Shown here: positions 1-10,855 of the stretch, one piece after another
How positions within the stretch are numbered: position 1 is the first letter of the stretch
How the letters are laid out: each line of letters starts with the position of its first letter
DNA from: Lunularia cruciata
Lineage: Eukaryota; Streptophyta; Marchantiopsida; Lunulariales; Lunulariaceae
DNA: 64,000 nucleotides
Reading direction: 5' to 3'
Assembly (NCBI GenBank): GCA_948567375.1
Contig: OX419760.1
Span: 28,148,001 to 28,212,000, forward strand
Notes under the pieces: generated by a model
The model's database searches: none
Told to the model about the DNA's origin: nothing
What the model saw: only the letters and a program-made list of their open reading frames with translations
Position numbers and translations under genes: made by a program

Positions 1-9
1 TGATAAATG

Positions 10-507
10 ATTATGGTTGTAAGATTTGGTTGATTTTGGAAGTTCATGTCCATGCAATTAGCAAAGGAATTATGTATTCCTATCAAGCCAATAATTGGAA
101 GTAGAGTGATGATTGTGGATGTTAGAAAGGATTTTTCATTCTGTACCTTGCATCTTGTTACCTTCAAGATTAGGAAAGAGTATTTGGAGTGTATGAGGTT
201 TGTAGTGGTATCTCTACACTATGACACTATTCTAGGTCTACTTTGGATTGAACGTCATAAGGTTCAATTTGATTGGACCCAACGACAAATTCAAGTACAA
301 CACCGAGATAGGAATTTCATATTAGATTGTCTGGCACCTTTGAGTAAGACATCTGAGAATAGTCAATGCCAAGATGGAAATTTTATCAAGAAAGTAGCCA
401 TAAAGTAAGCTTTGAAAGAAGATAAGTCCTAAGATGGGAAGTTTGTCAATGAAGCAACTATAGAGCAAGCTTTGGAGGAAGATAAGACTGTTTTTGCAGT
501 ATGGACC
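10..507 (+). pseudogene. A1 aspartic protease and linker relic
   Basis: This is the protease domain of element A1. The stretch YDTILGLLWIERHKVQFDW is the conserved C-terminal half of gypsy proteases (ILGLPWLERH in the better copy at 29520-30365). The catalytic D-[ST]-G loop is ruined: where the sister copy reads LVDFGSSENCMS, this copy is shifted out of frame near base 40. From about 361 to 490 the linker holds two copies of a roughly 20-residue unit (DGNFIKKVAIK..., DGKFVNEATIEQALEED) separated by stop codons; the minus-strand sister has three. The frame is then broken by the solo LTR at 508 and resumes at 1198. Confidence 0.85.
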
Positions 508-1197
508 TATGAGCCAGCCTATCACTCACTCAGGATGAACCTTTGATGGCTATTATGGTAGCACACCATGGACTAAGAAGGCAAGGAACCTCAAATCCAT
601 CATACTCCTCCAGGCTAACACTCCAAGACTCAAGACATTGCTCACTAGAGAACTCAATGAGAGAGAGATAGTTGCAAATGAAAAGGTGATGAGTACCTCA
701 TCACCCCTAGTTTATAAACTTGTGAAATAGTTACACACCAAAGTTACTTATTACTAGAGTAACTCAAGTTACTAGGCTAAAAGTCAAGTAAAGTCAAAAA
801 GTATAAAGAAATATCTATCAACATGGGCATATTCACTAAGCAGGTGATATTATCTTGACCCAACCACTAAGTCAAAGATTCCTTCACATGGGTTATCTTT
901 GGACTATAGAAGAATCCAAAACAAAAAGTCTTGTGGACCAAAGAGTTCTCAATTCTTTCTTCAAAGCCAAACACTTAGGAATAATACCAAGTCAATAGAC
1001 TAGAATCCAAAATAATGGTGCTTATCTTTTCTACTTCCTCTAAATTAAGGTCCCCTCTATCTTAGCTATGACTAACTTTAGCTAATCATGACTAACATAG
1101 AACCATCCTTTATCTCTATATAAATAATATCTCTCAAGTATTTGTAATACCAAGCTAAATATCATAATACCACACACATGCACAAATGGGTGTTACA
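508..1197 (-). repeat. Solo LTR, family B, inside A1
   Basis: A stretch of about 690 bp that, read on the minus strand, starts TGTAACACC and ends near GGCTCATA. It matches the LTR at 8004-8688 and the one at 41260-41948. It splits the A1 frame: codons for VFAVWT lie to its left and TKPIAQ to its right, as in the uninterrupted copy (VFAVWIKPIAQ). Candidate target duplications GACC (504-507) and TACC (1198-1201) are imperfect. The apparent small ORFs inside it recur in the other LTR copies and are not protein genes of known type. Confidence 0.85.
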
Positions 1198-1960
1198 TAC
1201 CAAGCCAATTGCACAAAGAGAATTTGAGGAGAATCAAGAACCTCATCAAGCAATGGTTGATCAAATAGCTTAGGAGCTTGCGGACATGTTTGTTAATGAT
1301 TTGCCAAAGGGATTACCTTCCAATTGTGGTATGCGCTTCAAGATTGAGTTATTGCCAAGGAGTACTCCAATGAGTAAACCAATCTATGAGCTCTCACTAA
1401 AGGAGTTAGAGTAGTTGCAAATAACATTTATAGAGTTGTTGGAAAAGGATTTCATACAACATAGTACATCTTCTTGGGGAGCATTAGTACTATTTGTTCT
1501 AAAGAAGGATGGAAGACTTCATTTCTATATTGATTACCACAGGTTTAATAAACAAACAATGATGAGTGCATATCTCTTGATTCAAATTGATGACTTCCTT
1601 GATCAATTGAGTGGAGCATAATACTTCACCAAGTTGGATCTTTGTTGTGGCTATTGGCAAATCCACATTTAGAAGGAGGATGTGCAATAGATTGCCTTTC
1701 ACACAATGTATGGCATTTTAATATAGAGTTCTACCTTTTGGGCTCACTAATGTTCCAGTAGTCTTCATAGATCAAATGCATTGAGAATTAGATGGACTAT
1801 TGGATCAATACATAGTGGTGTTCTTGGATGATATTTTAATCTATACAAAGACAAAAATATAATATGCAAATTATATGCAAGAAGTCCTAAGATGACTACA
1901 ACAATAAAAGTTTTACTTCAAGAAGTCAAAGTGTACCTTTTGATAGAAGGAAGTTACCTT
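1198..1960 (+). pseudogene. A1 reverse transcriptase relic
   Basis: The RT domain of chromovirus A1 would copy element RNA into DNA in cytoplasmic particles. Visible RT blocks in order are EKDFIQHSTSSWGALVLFV (finger region), DYHRFNKQTM, IDDFLDQLSGA, FTKLDLCCGYWQI, and the active-site box FLDDILIYTK at 1821-1850, which is the usual gypsy Y/F-x-D-D with both aspartates kept. Several stops (for example at 1411, 1618 and 1672) and at least one frame change inactivate it. It follows the LTR B insertion and runs straight into RNase H, as expected for a pol polyprotein. Confidence 0.9.
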
Positions 1961-2640
1961 CTTGAGTCGCAAGATCTTATCAAAGGGGATCAAGATGGAA
2001 GAGAAGAAAATCAAGGTCATTACTGATTGGCCTACTCCAAAGAATGTTATAGAAGTATGGATATTTAATGGATTGGCCAGCTTTTATCCATTATTATGCT
2101 CATGTTGCTGCACCATTGATTCATCCATTATTATGCTCATGTTGTTGCACCATTGACCAATCTCTTGGAGAAAAACTTAAACTTTCAGTGGACCAATAAG
2201 CACAAAGAAGTATTCTAAAAGCTAAAACATATGGTGTCTTCAAGACCCATTCTTCAACCATATGATCCTCAACTACCTTGTGTGGTTGATTTTGATGTTT
2301 ATAACTTTACAATTGGAGCCGTGTTGCAACAAGAATTCCTAGATGGGTTATATCCTATTGCCTTTGTGTCTTGCTCACTAAATAAAGTAGAAAGAAATTA
2401 CTCTGCTCAAGATCAAGAACAATTGGCAAAAGTCTATGCAACCAAGGTATCAAAGCATTATCTCTTGGGAAGACAAGTGATCATGCAAACTGATCATAAA
2501 CTTATGTTGTAAACATTACACTTGGAACACATGGAGAGTGGATATCATTAATGGGAAGAACAACTAAAATTATTTGATATCAAACTTGAGTACAAACCCG
2601 GTCAATTCCACATCATCCCTGGTGCCCTATCATGATGACC
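1960..2640 (+). pseudogene. A1 RNase H relic
   Basis: The RNase H domain of the A1 polyprotein normally degrades the RNA strand of the RNA-DNA hybrid. The clearest block is the uninterrupted frame at 2231-2512. It contains VVDFDVYNFTIGAVLQQ, with the first catalytic Asp region; RNYSAQDQEQLAKVYA, with the conserved Glu; and LLGRQVIMQTDHKLM, with the third acidic residue. All three acidic positions are present although the flanking sequence has stops. The preceding connection region carries a local duplication of the sequence around 2070-2110 and 2120-2155 (CATTATTATGCTCATGTTG repeats), absent from normal copies. Confidence 0.85.
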
Positions 2641-2699
2641 TGATTTGAAGTCTATTCCTCTCATCATGGTGGTAATTATGACGATATCAATTGACTCCA

Positions 2700-3900
2700 A
2701 AGTCCAAATTGAGTTTAAGCCGCTTTACAACAAGATCCTTTCTTTCAGATGGTACAAGGTTATCTTGCAACATACAACAAGGAGTACAACATCTTCTCCT
2801 TCAAGGAAGACTTTCTAATTTGTGAGAACCAGATTTATGTTCCAGCCAATGGTGATCTTCAACTTGTATGCCTCCAAGAAGCCCATGACTTACCAATCGT
2901 TGGTCACATGGGTGTAGACAAGACCTTGGTACTCTCCAATGCTAATGGTGGTAGCCCAATATGTCACAAGATGCTTGAGAGTTTGTCCAATCACGTGAGA
3001 ACGCCAATGCAACAAGGCTAGCAACCAAAAACCAAGAAGACTCCTTCAACCATTCCCCATTCTATCTACTTGATGGGAACACATGAGCTTTGATCTCATC
3101 ACATCCTTGCCCAAGATGAAGCAAGGTCACATGGCAATTGTGATGTTTGTAGATGAGCTTAGTAAGCAAATCCATTTGGTGCCAACCTTTGATATCATGG
3201 ATGCTCCAACATTGGCACAAATTTACTTCAACATTGTCTTCAAGCATCATGGGATACCTTGTGTATTCATCTTTGATAGTGATCCTTGATTCATAGGGAA
3301 ATTTTTGCAAGCACTTTTCTAGATACTTGGCACCAAGCTTGCTTTGTCCATGGCCTATCATCCTCAAATTGATGGAAAAACTGAATATGCAAATTGCACC
3401 TTGGAGGATATACTTTTGTGTCTTTATCAACATCCACTATACCAATTGGGATGAATGTCTTGCAGTTGCGGAGTTTGCATACAATAATTCCAAATAGGTA
3501 AGCATCGGATTCTCTCATTTCTTCCTCAATTGTGGCCAAGATCCACTTTTTTTAGATTCCCTCCTTGCTCCTCCTCCCTCTCATGTCACTCATACTTCCA
3601 CCTTCTTGACCACCATATCCCAATCCCTCCAACAAGCCAGATCTCATCTCTTTCTTGCTCAAAATCATCAAAAACAATATGCGGACCACCATCATTGTGA
3701 TCTCACCTTTCAAGCTGGTGATAAAGTGATGCTCTCTTCTACTAACCTGCCCCTCCCACTTGATTCTCAAGTTTGTAAACTTGCGTCTTATTGAATAGGA
3801 CCCTTTAATATCACCCAAATCATCTCTTTTGTTGCTTATCGACTTGCCTTGCCTTGTCATATGTGCATCCACCTTGTCTTTCACATTTCCAAGTTGAAAC
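2700..3900 (+). pseudogene. A1 integrase relic
   Basis: The integrase of A1 would insert the cDNA into chromosomes. The N-terminal zinc-binding HHCC module is seen as HDLPIVGHMGVDKTL at about 2883-2930, followed in another frame by the two cysteines (near 2970-2985). The catalytic core has SFDLITSLPK with the first Asp (about 3083), VFIFDSDP with the second Asp (about 3268), and AYHPQIDGKTEYAN with the Glu (about 3355). EFAYNNS follows. The C-terminal GDKVMLSSTNL (3717-3750) and GPFNITQI (about 3798) form the GPY/F module. Stops and frameshifts separate the blocks, so it cannot be functional. Confidence 0.88.
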
Positions 3901-3942
3901 CCTTTGGTCCTAATCCATCTCCTTCCCATCTTTATCAATGAT

Positions 3943-4138
3943 CATGAGGAATACAAAGTTGATCGTATCCTTGCACATCACCACGTTCAACAAGGCCACC
4001 AACAACATATGGAGTACAAGGTACTTTGGAATAGGTATCCTCTTCATGATGCCACATGGAAACCTCTTTCTCATCTCTAGAATGCAAAAACAGCCATCCA
4101 AGAATTTGAAGCTTCAATGGCGACAAGGATGTCACCAA
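3943..4138 (+). pseudogene. A1 chromodomain relic
   Basis: At the C-terminus of the A1 integrase an open stretch reads VDRILAHHHVQQGHQQHMEY, then KVLWNRYPLHDATWKPLSHL. This is the chromodomain pattern E-Y-x-V-K-W-x-x-Y-x-x-x-x-x-T-W-E-P. Chromodomains in plant chromoviruses are thought to guide integration to heterochromatin through histone marks. A stop codon follows SHL (near 4079), and similar coding (NAKTAIQEFEAS) continues beyond it. The aromatic positions are partly kept (Y, W, Y, W). This domain is the reason the element is called a chromovirus. Confidence 0.85.
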
Positions 4139-4142
4139 CTAG

Positions 4143-4155
4143 CGGTGGGGGAATA
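4143..4155 (+). promoter_or_regulatory. Polypurine tract of A1
   Basis: The purine-rich run GGTGGGGGAA directly precedes the 3' LTR. In LTR retrotransposons this tract primes plus-strand DNA synthesis. The LTR start next to it has decayed from the TGTTACA/TGTAACA of the family to TATTACA. Confidence 0.7.
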
Positions 4156-4532
4156 TATTACAATATAGACTTTAGCAATGAAGTTAGTTAGGGCCAAATT
4201 ATCCTAGAATATTCAGAAGTATATAGAAAGCTTCTTGAGAAGCTTCCGGTTTACTTAGCTTGCACTCCAAGTAGATAGCTTCTAGAAGCTTCCAACTAGC
4301 TTAGTTTGTGGGCCAAGTAGGTGACTTCTAGAAGGAAGATTCTTGGTTAACTTGGCTTGCACTCCAAGAAAGCATCTCAAGGAAGCTTCTTGAGAAGCTT
4401 CTAAAGAGCCTTGTTGCTCCTTATAAATACCAAAGCAAAAGCTCATGCTAGGATTTAGAATTTTCTTTCATTCAAGTATCTCAATGTGATCTTCCATTCT
4501 CCTTTTTCTCTCCTTGATCTTGGTCTTTTACA
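4156..4532 (+). repeat. 3' LTR of A1 (family A)
   Basis: Matches three other family A LTRs in the window (27958-28335, 31614-32051, 59321-59745). It starts TATTACAATAT (family TGTAACAATATGG) and ends GGTCTTTTACA. It contains repeated GAAGCTTC/TTCTAGAA modules, including a perfect three-unit heat-shock element at 4280-4292, and a TATA box TATAAATA at 4422-4429. The modules upstream of the TATA box mark U3 of the LTR promoter. The internal sequence of element B1 begins immediately after it. Confidence 0.9.
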
Positions 4533-4830
4533 TGGGTGATGGATGCCAAACTAGCACCATGGAGGCTTGTGAACCTACCTCCAAGATTGATATGAGAGTG
4601 AATGGTCATAACATCAAGGATACACTTGTTGATGTAAGATCTGCACAAAATGCCATGTAAGAGAGGTTGATGAAGAAGTTGGGTATGATACCCTCTAGAC
4701 CTTCAACATTTGTGGTGAGCATGGAAAACAAGCAGGAAGTTTGACCATTAGAGGTGATTAATAAGGTGGTATTTTCAATTATGGGAGTTCAAAGTCTCAT
4801 GACTTTCCAAGTCTTGAAGGATTCAAGCTA
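4533..4830 (+). pseudogene. B1 protease relic
   Basis: The start of this block matches the region that flanks the second D insertion in element B2 (38255 onward, minus strand). The translated stretch KIDMRVNGHNIKDTLVDVRS followed by AQNAM is the N-terminal part of a gypsy-type aspartic protease. The catalytic Asp is in LVD, but the following residues are VRS rather than S/T-G, so the active triad is not intact. MKKLGMIPSRPSTFVVSME continues the fold. A stop after AQNAM and another at about 4742 interrupt it. Sister copy B2 shows the same region as three pieces separated by solo LTRs. Confidence 0.75.
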
Positions 4831-5220
4831 TGATTAATTTCTTGGGAGGCCATGGTTGAGAGCAACACTCACAATTGATTGATAGAACAAAGGGTAATTG
4901 AGGATTGGACCATCAAACATAAAGTTACAGCTCTTGTGACTAAAACCATCAATACTTCACATCCAAATGTACCATTTTCTGATTATTGAGAATCAATTGA
5001 AAAGAAAGAGCTTTAAGTGTAGACACAAGCATGGAGGAACAGATTTCTACTGAAGAGGATGAATCTAAATTTGATTTAGATATGTATCCCTTGTGTGCTA
5101 TGGATTTTTCACCTATGCCAAAGGTTTTGAAGAACCCAAATAAATCACCATTGATACTTGAGGAGATAGAGAGGAGGTTATCTACCCTCAAGTATAGTCC
5201 AAATGTTATCAATGAGGAGA
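4831..5220 (+). pseudogene. B1 spacer between protease and RT
   Basis: Coding sequence of the B1 polyprotein between the protease and RT, including the open stretch starting at 5031 (MEEQISTEEDESKFDLDMYP). It is acidic and not assignable to a known domain. Element B2 lacks most of this spacer by deletion, which suggests it is not essential for the fold of the neighbouring domains. Confidence 0.5.
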
Positions 5221-5960
5221 AGGTGAGATTTGAGATGAGGAGAAGGTGGAGATTTTTTGCAAGTTCATCTACGTGTTTGCTTTCAATTACAAGGATGTAA
5301 AGGAAGTCACCTTGGAGGAGCACAAGATAAAGGTAGAGTCACATGCAAAACTAGTCTGCCAAAAGCAACATTGCACCAACTCACCAATAGCTTTGCTTGT
5401 GAAGAAGGAGATTGATAAGCTCAAGGAAGCCAAATTTATCCTTTAGGTGGAGAATTCAAAATGGATGTCTCTAATTGTGATTGTGAAGAAAAAAACTGTA
5501 AGCTTTGGGTATGTATGGATTGTGTATGTATAAGAAGCTTAATGTTATTACTTAGAAGGATTATTATACTTTGCAATTCATTGATTAGATCTTGGAAGAG
5601 GTTGTAGGTCATGAGAAGTAAAATTTTGGAGATGGTTATAATAGATATAACCAAATCAAGATTGTACCAGAGTATCAATAACTCACCATATTCATCACAA
5701 CTTGGAGGACTTATGCTTGCAAGGTCATGCCTTTTAGGTTTTGCAATACTCCTACCACATTCCAATGTTTCATTAATGAGGTGTTTGAAATTTTCATTGA
5801 GAAATTTGTGAGACTTCATTGATGACTTTTGTGTCTATGGGAGCAAGGAATACTGCTTTGAACACCGGTCTTGCAATGGTTAGATGAAGCAAATGCATCA
5901 CTCAACCCAAAGAAGTGCATTTTGGTTGTGAAGAAGGTCTACTTTTGGGGCACATTGTCT
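5220..5960 (+). pseudogene. B1 reverse transcriptase relic
   Basis: RT blocks visible across frames: FIYVFAFNYKDVKEVTLEEH (start of the RT region), KEIDKLKEAKFIL, VENSKWMSLIVIVKK, PFRFCNTPTTFQCFINEVFE, then the active-site region equivalent to FIDDFCVYGSKEEHFEHL of sister copies, here split by a frameshift around 5811-5850. LNPKKCILVVKKVYFWG (5890-5950) is the thumb region. The RT is broken by at least two frameshifts and several stops. It belongs to the same family as B2 at 35912-36560. Confidence 0.85.
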
Positions 5961-6037
5961 CCAAATGGAATAGCAATTGATCCTAAGAAGGTGAAGAAAA
6001 TCTTAGACCTTCCATTCCCTTCAAGCTTGAAAAAGTT

Positions 6038-6547
6038 ATGCCAATTTTGGGGATGATTGGGTATTATAAGAGTTTCATCTTTTCATTTTCCAACAAGGCT
6101 TATGATTTGACCATCTACATGAAGAAATGTGTAGAATACATGATGATTTTGGAAGACAAGGAGGCTCTCAAAGCTTTTGAGGAGCCTAAGCAATCCCTTA
6201 TTGTAGCCCCAATTCTTGTTAAACCTGATTGGAGTAAGCCTTTCATCCTCTACATTGATGCTTCTAATGTAACTATAGGATGCACTGTTAGTCAATTGAA
6301 CCAAGATAGGCATGATCATCCAATAGTTTATGCTAGTAGATAAATGGTTTCAACAAAAAAGAATTACTCAATCACCGAGAGAGAAGGGCTGGTAGTGATC
6401 TTTAGTCTCAAGAAGTTTAGACACTACTTGATTGGAGGGAAAGCCACCATTATTAAGGATCACATGGCTTTGAAGTACATCTTCAACAAGCCTAATGTAG
6501 AAGGGAGGCTACCAAGGTGCATGATAATCTTGTCTGAGTATAACTAA
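6038..6547 (+). pseudogene. B1 RNase H relic
   Basis: Two abutting open stretches in the same frame, 6038-6343 and 6344-6547, separated only by a TAA, encode the RT connection and RNase H: SKPFILYIDASNVTIG with the first catalytic Asp, KNYSITEREGLVVIFSLKKF with the conserved Glu, and the region around KATIIKDHMALKYIF with the third Asp. All three acidic residues are retained. The single stop separating the halves is a TAA where B2 also reads R-Q-M (RQMVST), suggesting CAA-to-TAA decay. Confidence 0.88.
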
Positions 6548-7800
6548 ACTATTGAGGATAAGCCATGAAAGAAATATGCAAATACTGATTTGTTATCTAG
6601 GGCTTATGATCATGATGGAGTTGAGCCAATGGATGATTCCTTCTCAGATGAGGAGCTCATGGCAATGTCAATCACTCCAAGAGGTTCCAGTGGAGTACAA
6701 GGAGATTGTGGACTTTGTTACAAGAGGTAACTATCCAAAAGGTATGCATGTTAGGGAGAAGAATGCCCTTGTAGCAAGATCTAGACCTTACATAATGGTG
6801 GAGGAATTTCTTTTTCACCAAGGAGTAGATGGTCTACTTTGAAGAGTAGTAGGTAAAGAAGAGACTATCCTACTCATAAAGGAGTTTCATGAAGTTTTAG
6901 TGTGGGGGAGACACTTTGCAAGAGAGGTGACTGTTTTCAAGATTTTAGATGCAAGTTACAATTGGAGAGGGATTTTCAAGGATCATCTTGATTATTACAA
7001 AACACAAAACTTTTCATGTTTGTCAAGCTTTTGCTAGAAATTCTACTTCCACTCTCCTTCTTAGATCAAGTCCATTGCTTGGACCTTTTGAGAAGTAGAG
7101 AATTGACTTTGTAGGTGGTCTCAATAGAACCTAAAGGAATACTTGGTACATTGTGATAGTTACTAATTACCTTACCAAATGGGTTGAGGCTAGAATATTA
7201 AGGGACAAGAATGAAGATGAAGTTGGTAAATTTCTTTATCAATATATTATCACTAGGTTTAGGTGCCTTTTGGAGTTGGTTTTTGATAAAGGATGAGATT
7301 TTACAAGAAGCACCACTATAGCCATGATGCAAAATTTCTTTATTACATATATGATAAAGAAATTTATAGTTCTATTTATTGGGTTTATCTAATGGTTACT
7401 ATAGGGTAAACCATGAAGACTTCCACCAGATATTTTCCATTTCATTAGGTATATGCTCTTGAGTCTACCTTACCTATTCAATTTGATCTTCCTACCTTCC
7501 CAAGCACTCATAAGAGATTGAAGAAAGCACAAGGAGGTGATTTAGGGAAGTCAAGGAAGGATCAACTTATGGAATTGGAGGAGGCAAGAGTTGTTGCTTT
7601 GGTTTGAGTGGACCAAGCCCAAAGGAAACAAAAGAAAGCTATCACAAGAGGCAAGGCAAGAAAAAGGTAGAGCTCCTCTAAGAAGGTGATTTGATAATGT
7701 TATTTGATTCCATCCAATTCAAGAGAGTGCAAAATATTTTTTTACTTACGAACTTGATATGGGAGGATAGAATATGTGTATTGTGAGATACACGTAAAGG
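6548..7800 (+). pseudogene. B1 integrase relic
   Basis: The integrase part of the B1 polyprotein. VPVEYKEIVDFVTRGNYPKG (about 6680) begins the linker after RNase H, and LLIKEFHE (about 6872) carries the first His of the zinc module. FEKWGIDFVG-like sequence and YIVIVTNYLTKWVEARI (about 7140-7195) give the catalytic core with the first Asp region; LELVFDKG (about 7275) is the second Asp region. LPIQFDLPTFPSTHKRLKKA (about 7465-7525) is the C-terminal part. Many stops separate the blocks. B2 (33860-35200) and B3 (41949-42890) are sister copies. Confidence 0.83.
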
Positions 7801-7809
7801 GAAATTCAG

Positions 7810-7827
7810 TATATATATATATATATA
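7810..7827. repeat. (TA)9 microsatellite in B1
   Basis: An uninterrupted run of nine TA units lies inside the decayed C-terminal coding region of B1, just before the GPF-type module. It is absent from B2 at the same place, so it grew after integration. Confidence 0.9.
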
Positions 7828-8003
7828 AAAAGTACTTTGGACCTTTCATAATAGAGAAGGTGTGGGGCAATTACACCTATAATCTCAAGGAGTTGGGAGG
7901 AACACACTTTGATAGGATTAACCATGATAAGTTGAAGATGTATGATAGAAGGTAGATAAACCTTCACTTTGAGGATGATGTGAAATTTTAGTCCGAGGAT
8001 AAA
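7828..8003 (+). pseudogene. B1 GPY/F module and polypurine tract
   Basis: Translation gives FGPFIVEKVWGNYTYDLKEL, then INHDKLKMYDRR and FEDDVKF, the GPY/F end of gypsy integrases. The purine-rich GAGGATAAA at 7995-8003 directly abuts the LTR start and is the candidate plus-strand primer. The same C-terminus appears in B2 near 33860-34070. Confidence 0.75.
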
Positions 8004-8688
8004 TGTAACACCTATTTGTGCATGTATGTACTATTGTGATATTTAGTTTGGTATTACAAGTACTTGAGAGATGTTAGTTATATAAAGGTAAAGAATGGTT
8101 CTACATTAACTATGATTATCTAAATTTAGTCATAGTTAAGATAGAGGGGACCTTACTTTAGAAGAAGTGGAAAAAGTGAGCACCATTATCTTGGATTCTA
8201 ATGTATTGACTAAGTATTATTCTTAGGTTGTTGGCTTTGAGGAAAGAGAACTCTTGTACCCACAAGCATTTTTTTTTGATTCTTTTATAGTCCAAGGATA
8301 GCCTATATGAAGGAATCCTTGACTTAGTGGTTGGGTCAAGATAGGACCACATGCTTAGTAGAATATTCCCATGAGTATGGATATTCTTTTAGAATTTAGA
8401 ATTTTTTTGACTTTTAGCCTAATAACTTTAGTTACTTTATTAAATAAGTAATTTTGGTGCATAACTATTTCACAAGTATATAAACTAAGAGTGAGGAGGT
8501 ACTTATTATCCTTTCATTTGCAATTATCTCTCTCTCATTGAGTTCTCTAGTGAGCAATGTCTTGATTCTTGGAGTCTTAGCCTTGAAGGTGTATGATGGA
8601 GTTGGGGTTCCAAGTCTTCTCAGTCCATGGTGCGCTACCATAATAGCCATCAAAGGTTCATCTTGAGTGAAAAATAGGCCAGCTCATA
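8004..8688 (+). repeat. 3' LTR of B1 (family B)
   Basis: Starts TGTAACACC directly after the purine tract and ends near GGCTCACA/GCTCATA, about 685 bp. It matches 508-1197 and 41260-41948 in the opposite orientation. A TATA-like GTATATAAAC lies near 8475. Small ORFs on its minus strand are shadows of the repeat. Confidence 0.88.
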
Positions 8689-10855
8689 GACCTAGTTCAA
8701 GTTGTATAAGGAGTGAGAGTTTGTATCATAACCAATCATAATATTGTGAACCAATAGACCCTCATTATTACAAGCATCAAAAGATGCGCAAATTCTTGGG
8801 GGAATAAAAAGATAAAAACTTTATGTTGTCATGAAGTTTTGTCATCAACAAGCACACCACATATTTCATGTGCCCCATATAAAGGCACGGCCAAATAATG
8901 GACTTTTGACCATTTAGTTCCAAGTATCAAGCATTTAGGATGTGATTGCAACCTTTTACCAACCCACTACAATAGCAAAAGAATAAACCTATTTGAAAAA
9001 ACTATAAAATGGTGTTCCCATGTTGTAGTGAAGAACTTTTACTTTTTTAGTTTCAATTTCTTGAAGTTTAGTCATATAGGTGTTTGTCTTGGTCTCTAAA
9101 GTGATTTATTTCTTCATCATCAAAGTGTGAAGGGTTGAGAGTTTGTGAGAGAAGGTATTCTTGGGCAAGGTAATTCCCTATATTAGTGTGTAGCAAACAA
9201 GTGTAAACATGTCACTTGAGGAAAGAGGCAATAATAAACAATAGGAACTCCCCAAGATCATTAGCAAACTCCTTAAATTTCTAAGTGGGGTTTATACTAC
9301 TGATATGATTACCTAAGATGTAAAAATCTAGAGTTCTTGCTATGGGATTGGAGTCTATTAGACATATCCCCATTTCAAGGAAATTCATAATAATATCAAT
9401 ATTAGGGACAAAACCTTGAGAAAAAATCCTTTCTTATGGATTGAATACCACTAGCAACAAGTACTAGGATATGAGTGCTCACCTTTTGGTCAAATGTACA
9501 TAAACACATTGCATGGCAGTTTGAGTAAGAATCTCAAAGCCAAATCAAAGACTCATTTGTTCATGTGCAATCAACAAAAAAATACCAAAATTGATCATGT
9601 CAAAATCTTGCTTTACAAGTCATCACATAAAAAATCATGAACCTCTTTAGGTCAAAATGAATAGCATATATAAACCTTAATCATGCAATTTTCTTCCACC
9701 TTCAACACAAAAGGAAACTTGTAAGTTGGGCATAAATGTTTCAAGAACGTATTAGTGAGTTGTTAATCGACATGACCAAAGGAGTAGCTAAAATTTTAGC
9801 TCCCTTTGTCTTGCATTTATACATAGGAATGGATCTTTTGATGCAAGAAGAGAAGGCAAACTACCCTGGCCACTTCCACCATCTAATGTAATTCAATAAG
9901 CATCCAAACCAACTTAACAAAATAACAAAATACCTTGAGGCAGATAAGGAGTATGCTTGTACAAAGAAATTCATAGCAATATGTTAGTCCTAAAATATGA
10001 TCAATGCTTGTAAGAAGGTGTAAGTAATGTGATCCAAATTTTAAGCTTCTAAGAAGCAAAAATAAATTACTTTGATAATAGACATATTCTCAAAAGAAAG
10101 TGGAAGACAAGGAGAAAACAAGAGCAACAATGAAGTAATAGACGAAGGAAGGAGAGTACACAAGAGGAAGACTATAAAATGGGTATAATGCTAAGGAGGC
10201 AAATGATGCGGCCATAAAATATAAAGAGAACAAGTAAGATCATCAAGATCAGCCTTTCAATTAATGGCACCCAAAAAAAGAGTAGATTAACAACACAAGC
10301 ACAATGGAGGACATCTTACAACATATGAAATGACAAAGCAACTCTCTTTCTCTGTTGTGACACATTCACGTATGCATTGTAAACATGGTTACATCAATGA
10401 TGGAAGCCTTGGTAGAATTCATGCCATTCTATCATGAACTAGTTCCTAGTACTTAACGACCCAACAACACTTTTATGACACTTGCATAAGCTCACCCAAA
10501 TAACATTAAAAGACAAAGCTCTACTTCATATTGAGCTTGACCAAGTCAGAAAAGTGCTTGAGAATGAAGTAAAGGATTGCAAAGAAAAAATTATATAATA
10601 TAGAACTTTTAGAAGGAAGAATTGGCACAATGAGAGCAACACAATGTAGTCTTATGATTCTTGCAAGCAAACATCACCATCCTTAAACTCTTTGAACAAT
10701 GAGCTCAACATACAGACCAAATATGTGCATGTTGTTGTACTTTGCTTCTCTGTCTATAAACACATTGGGTGCCCAACTATGGAGCTTCTGTGTAGGAGGT
10801 CATGTATAGAATTTTCACTTATAGTTTGAGCACATTCTACCCTTATCACTATTGT
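8689..10855. other. No gene recognised
   Basis: About 2.2 kb of AT-rich sequence without a coding frame of useful length on either strand and without a recognisable LTR terminus. I see no retroelement domain in it. It is probably old repeat sequence or unique spacer. Confidence 0.6.

Larger units (their letters stand above)
1..4532 (+). mobile_element. Chromovirus A1 (Ty3/gypsy), 3' portion
   Basis: The window opens inside an LTR retrotransposon read on the plus strand. In order it shows a retropepsin-like protease, RT, RNase H, integrase, a C-terminal chromodomain, a purine tract and a 3' LTR. Protease-RT-RNase H-integrase is the Ty3/gypsy order, and the terminal chromodomain places it among chromoviruses. 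Gag and the 5' LTR lie outside the window. A solo LTR of family B (508-1197) interrupts the protease-RT linker. Many in-frame stops and several frameshifts make it non-autonomous. The element ends directly against the protease region of element B1, so A1 was probably inserted into B1, but the left junction is not visible. Confidence 0.9.
4533..8688 (+). mobile_element. Ty3/gypsy element B1, protease to 3' LTR
   Basis: A second, distinct gypsy family on the plus strand with protease, RT, RNase H, integrase and a 3' LTR of family B at 8004-8688. The integrase blocks (DFVGGLN.., YIVIVTNYLTKWVEA) and the later MKTSTGYS-type block seen in sister copy B2 resemble the non-chromovirus Tat/Athila-like branch; no chromodomain is present. 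That assignment is by motif only. The 5' portion (gag, 5' LTR) is missing, replaced by chromovirus A1. Decay is heavy throughout. Confidence 0.88.

Noticed and set aside
8465-8653. Repeated ORF MAIMVAHHGLRR-like in three places as a gene family
   Set aside because: All three lie at the same position in the minus strand of LTR B; similarity is explained by the LTR repeat, not by protein conservation.
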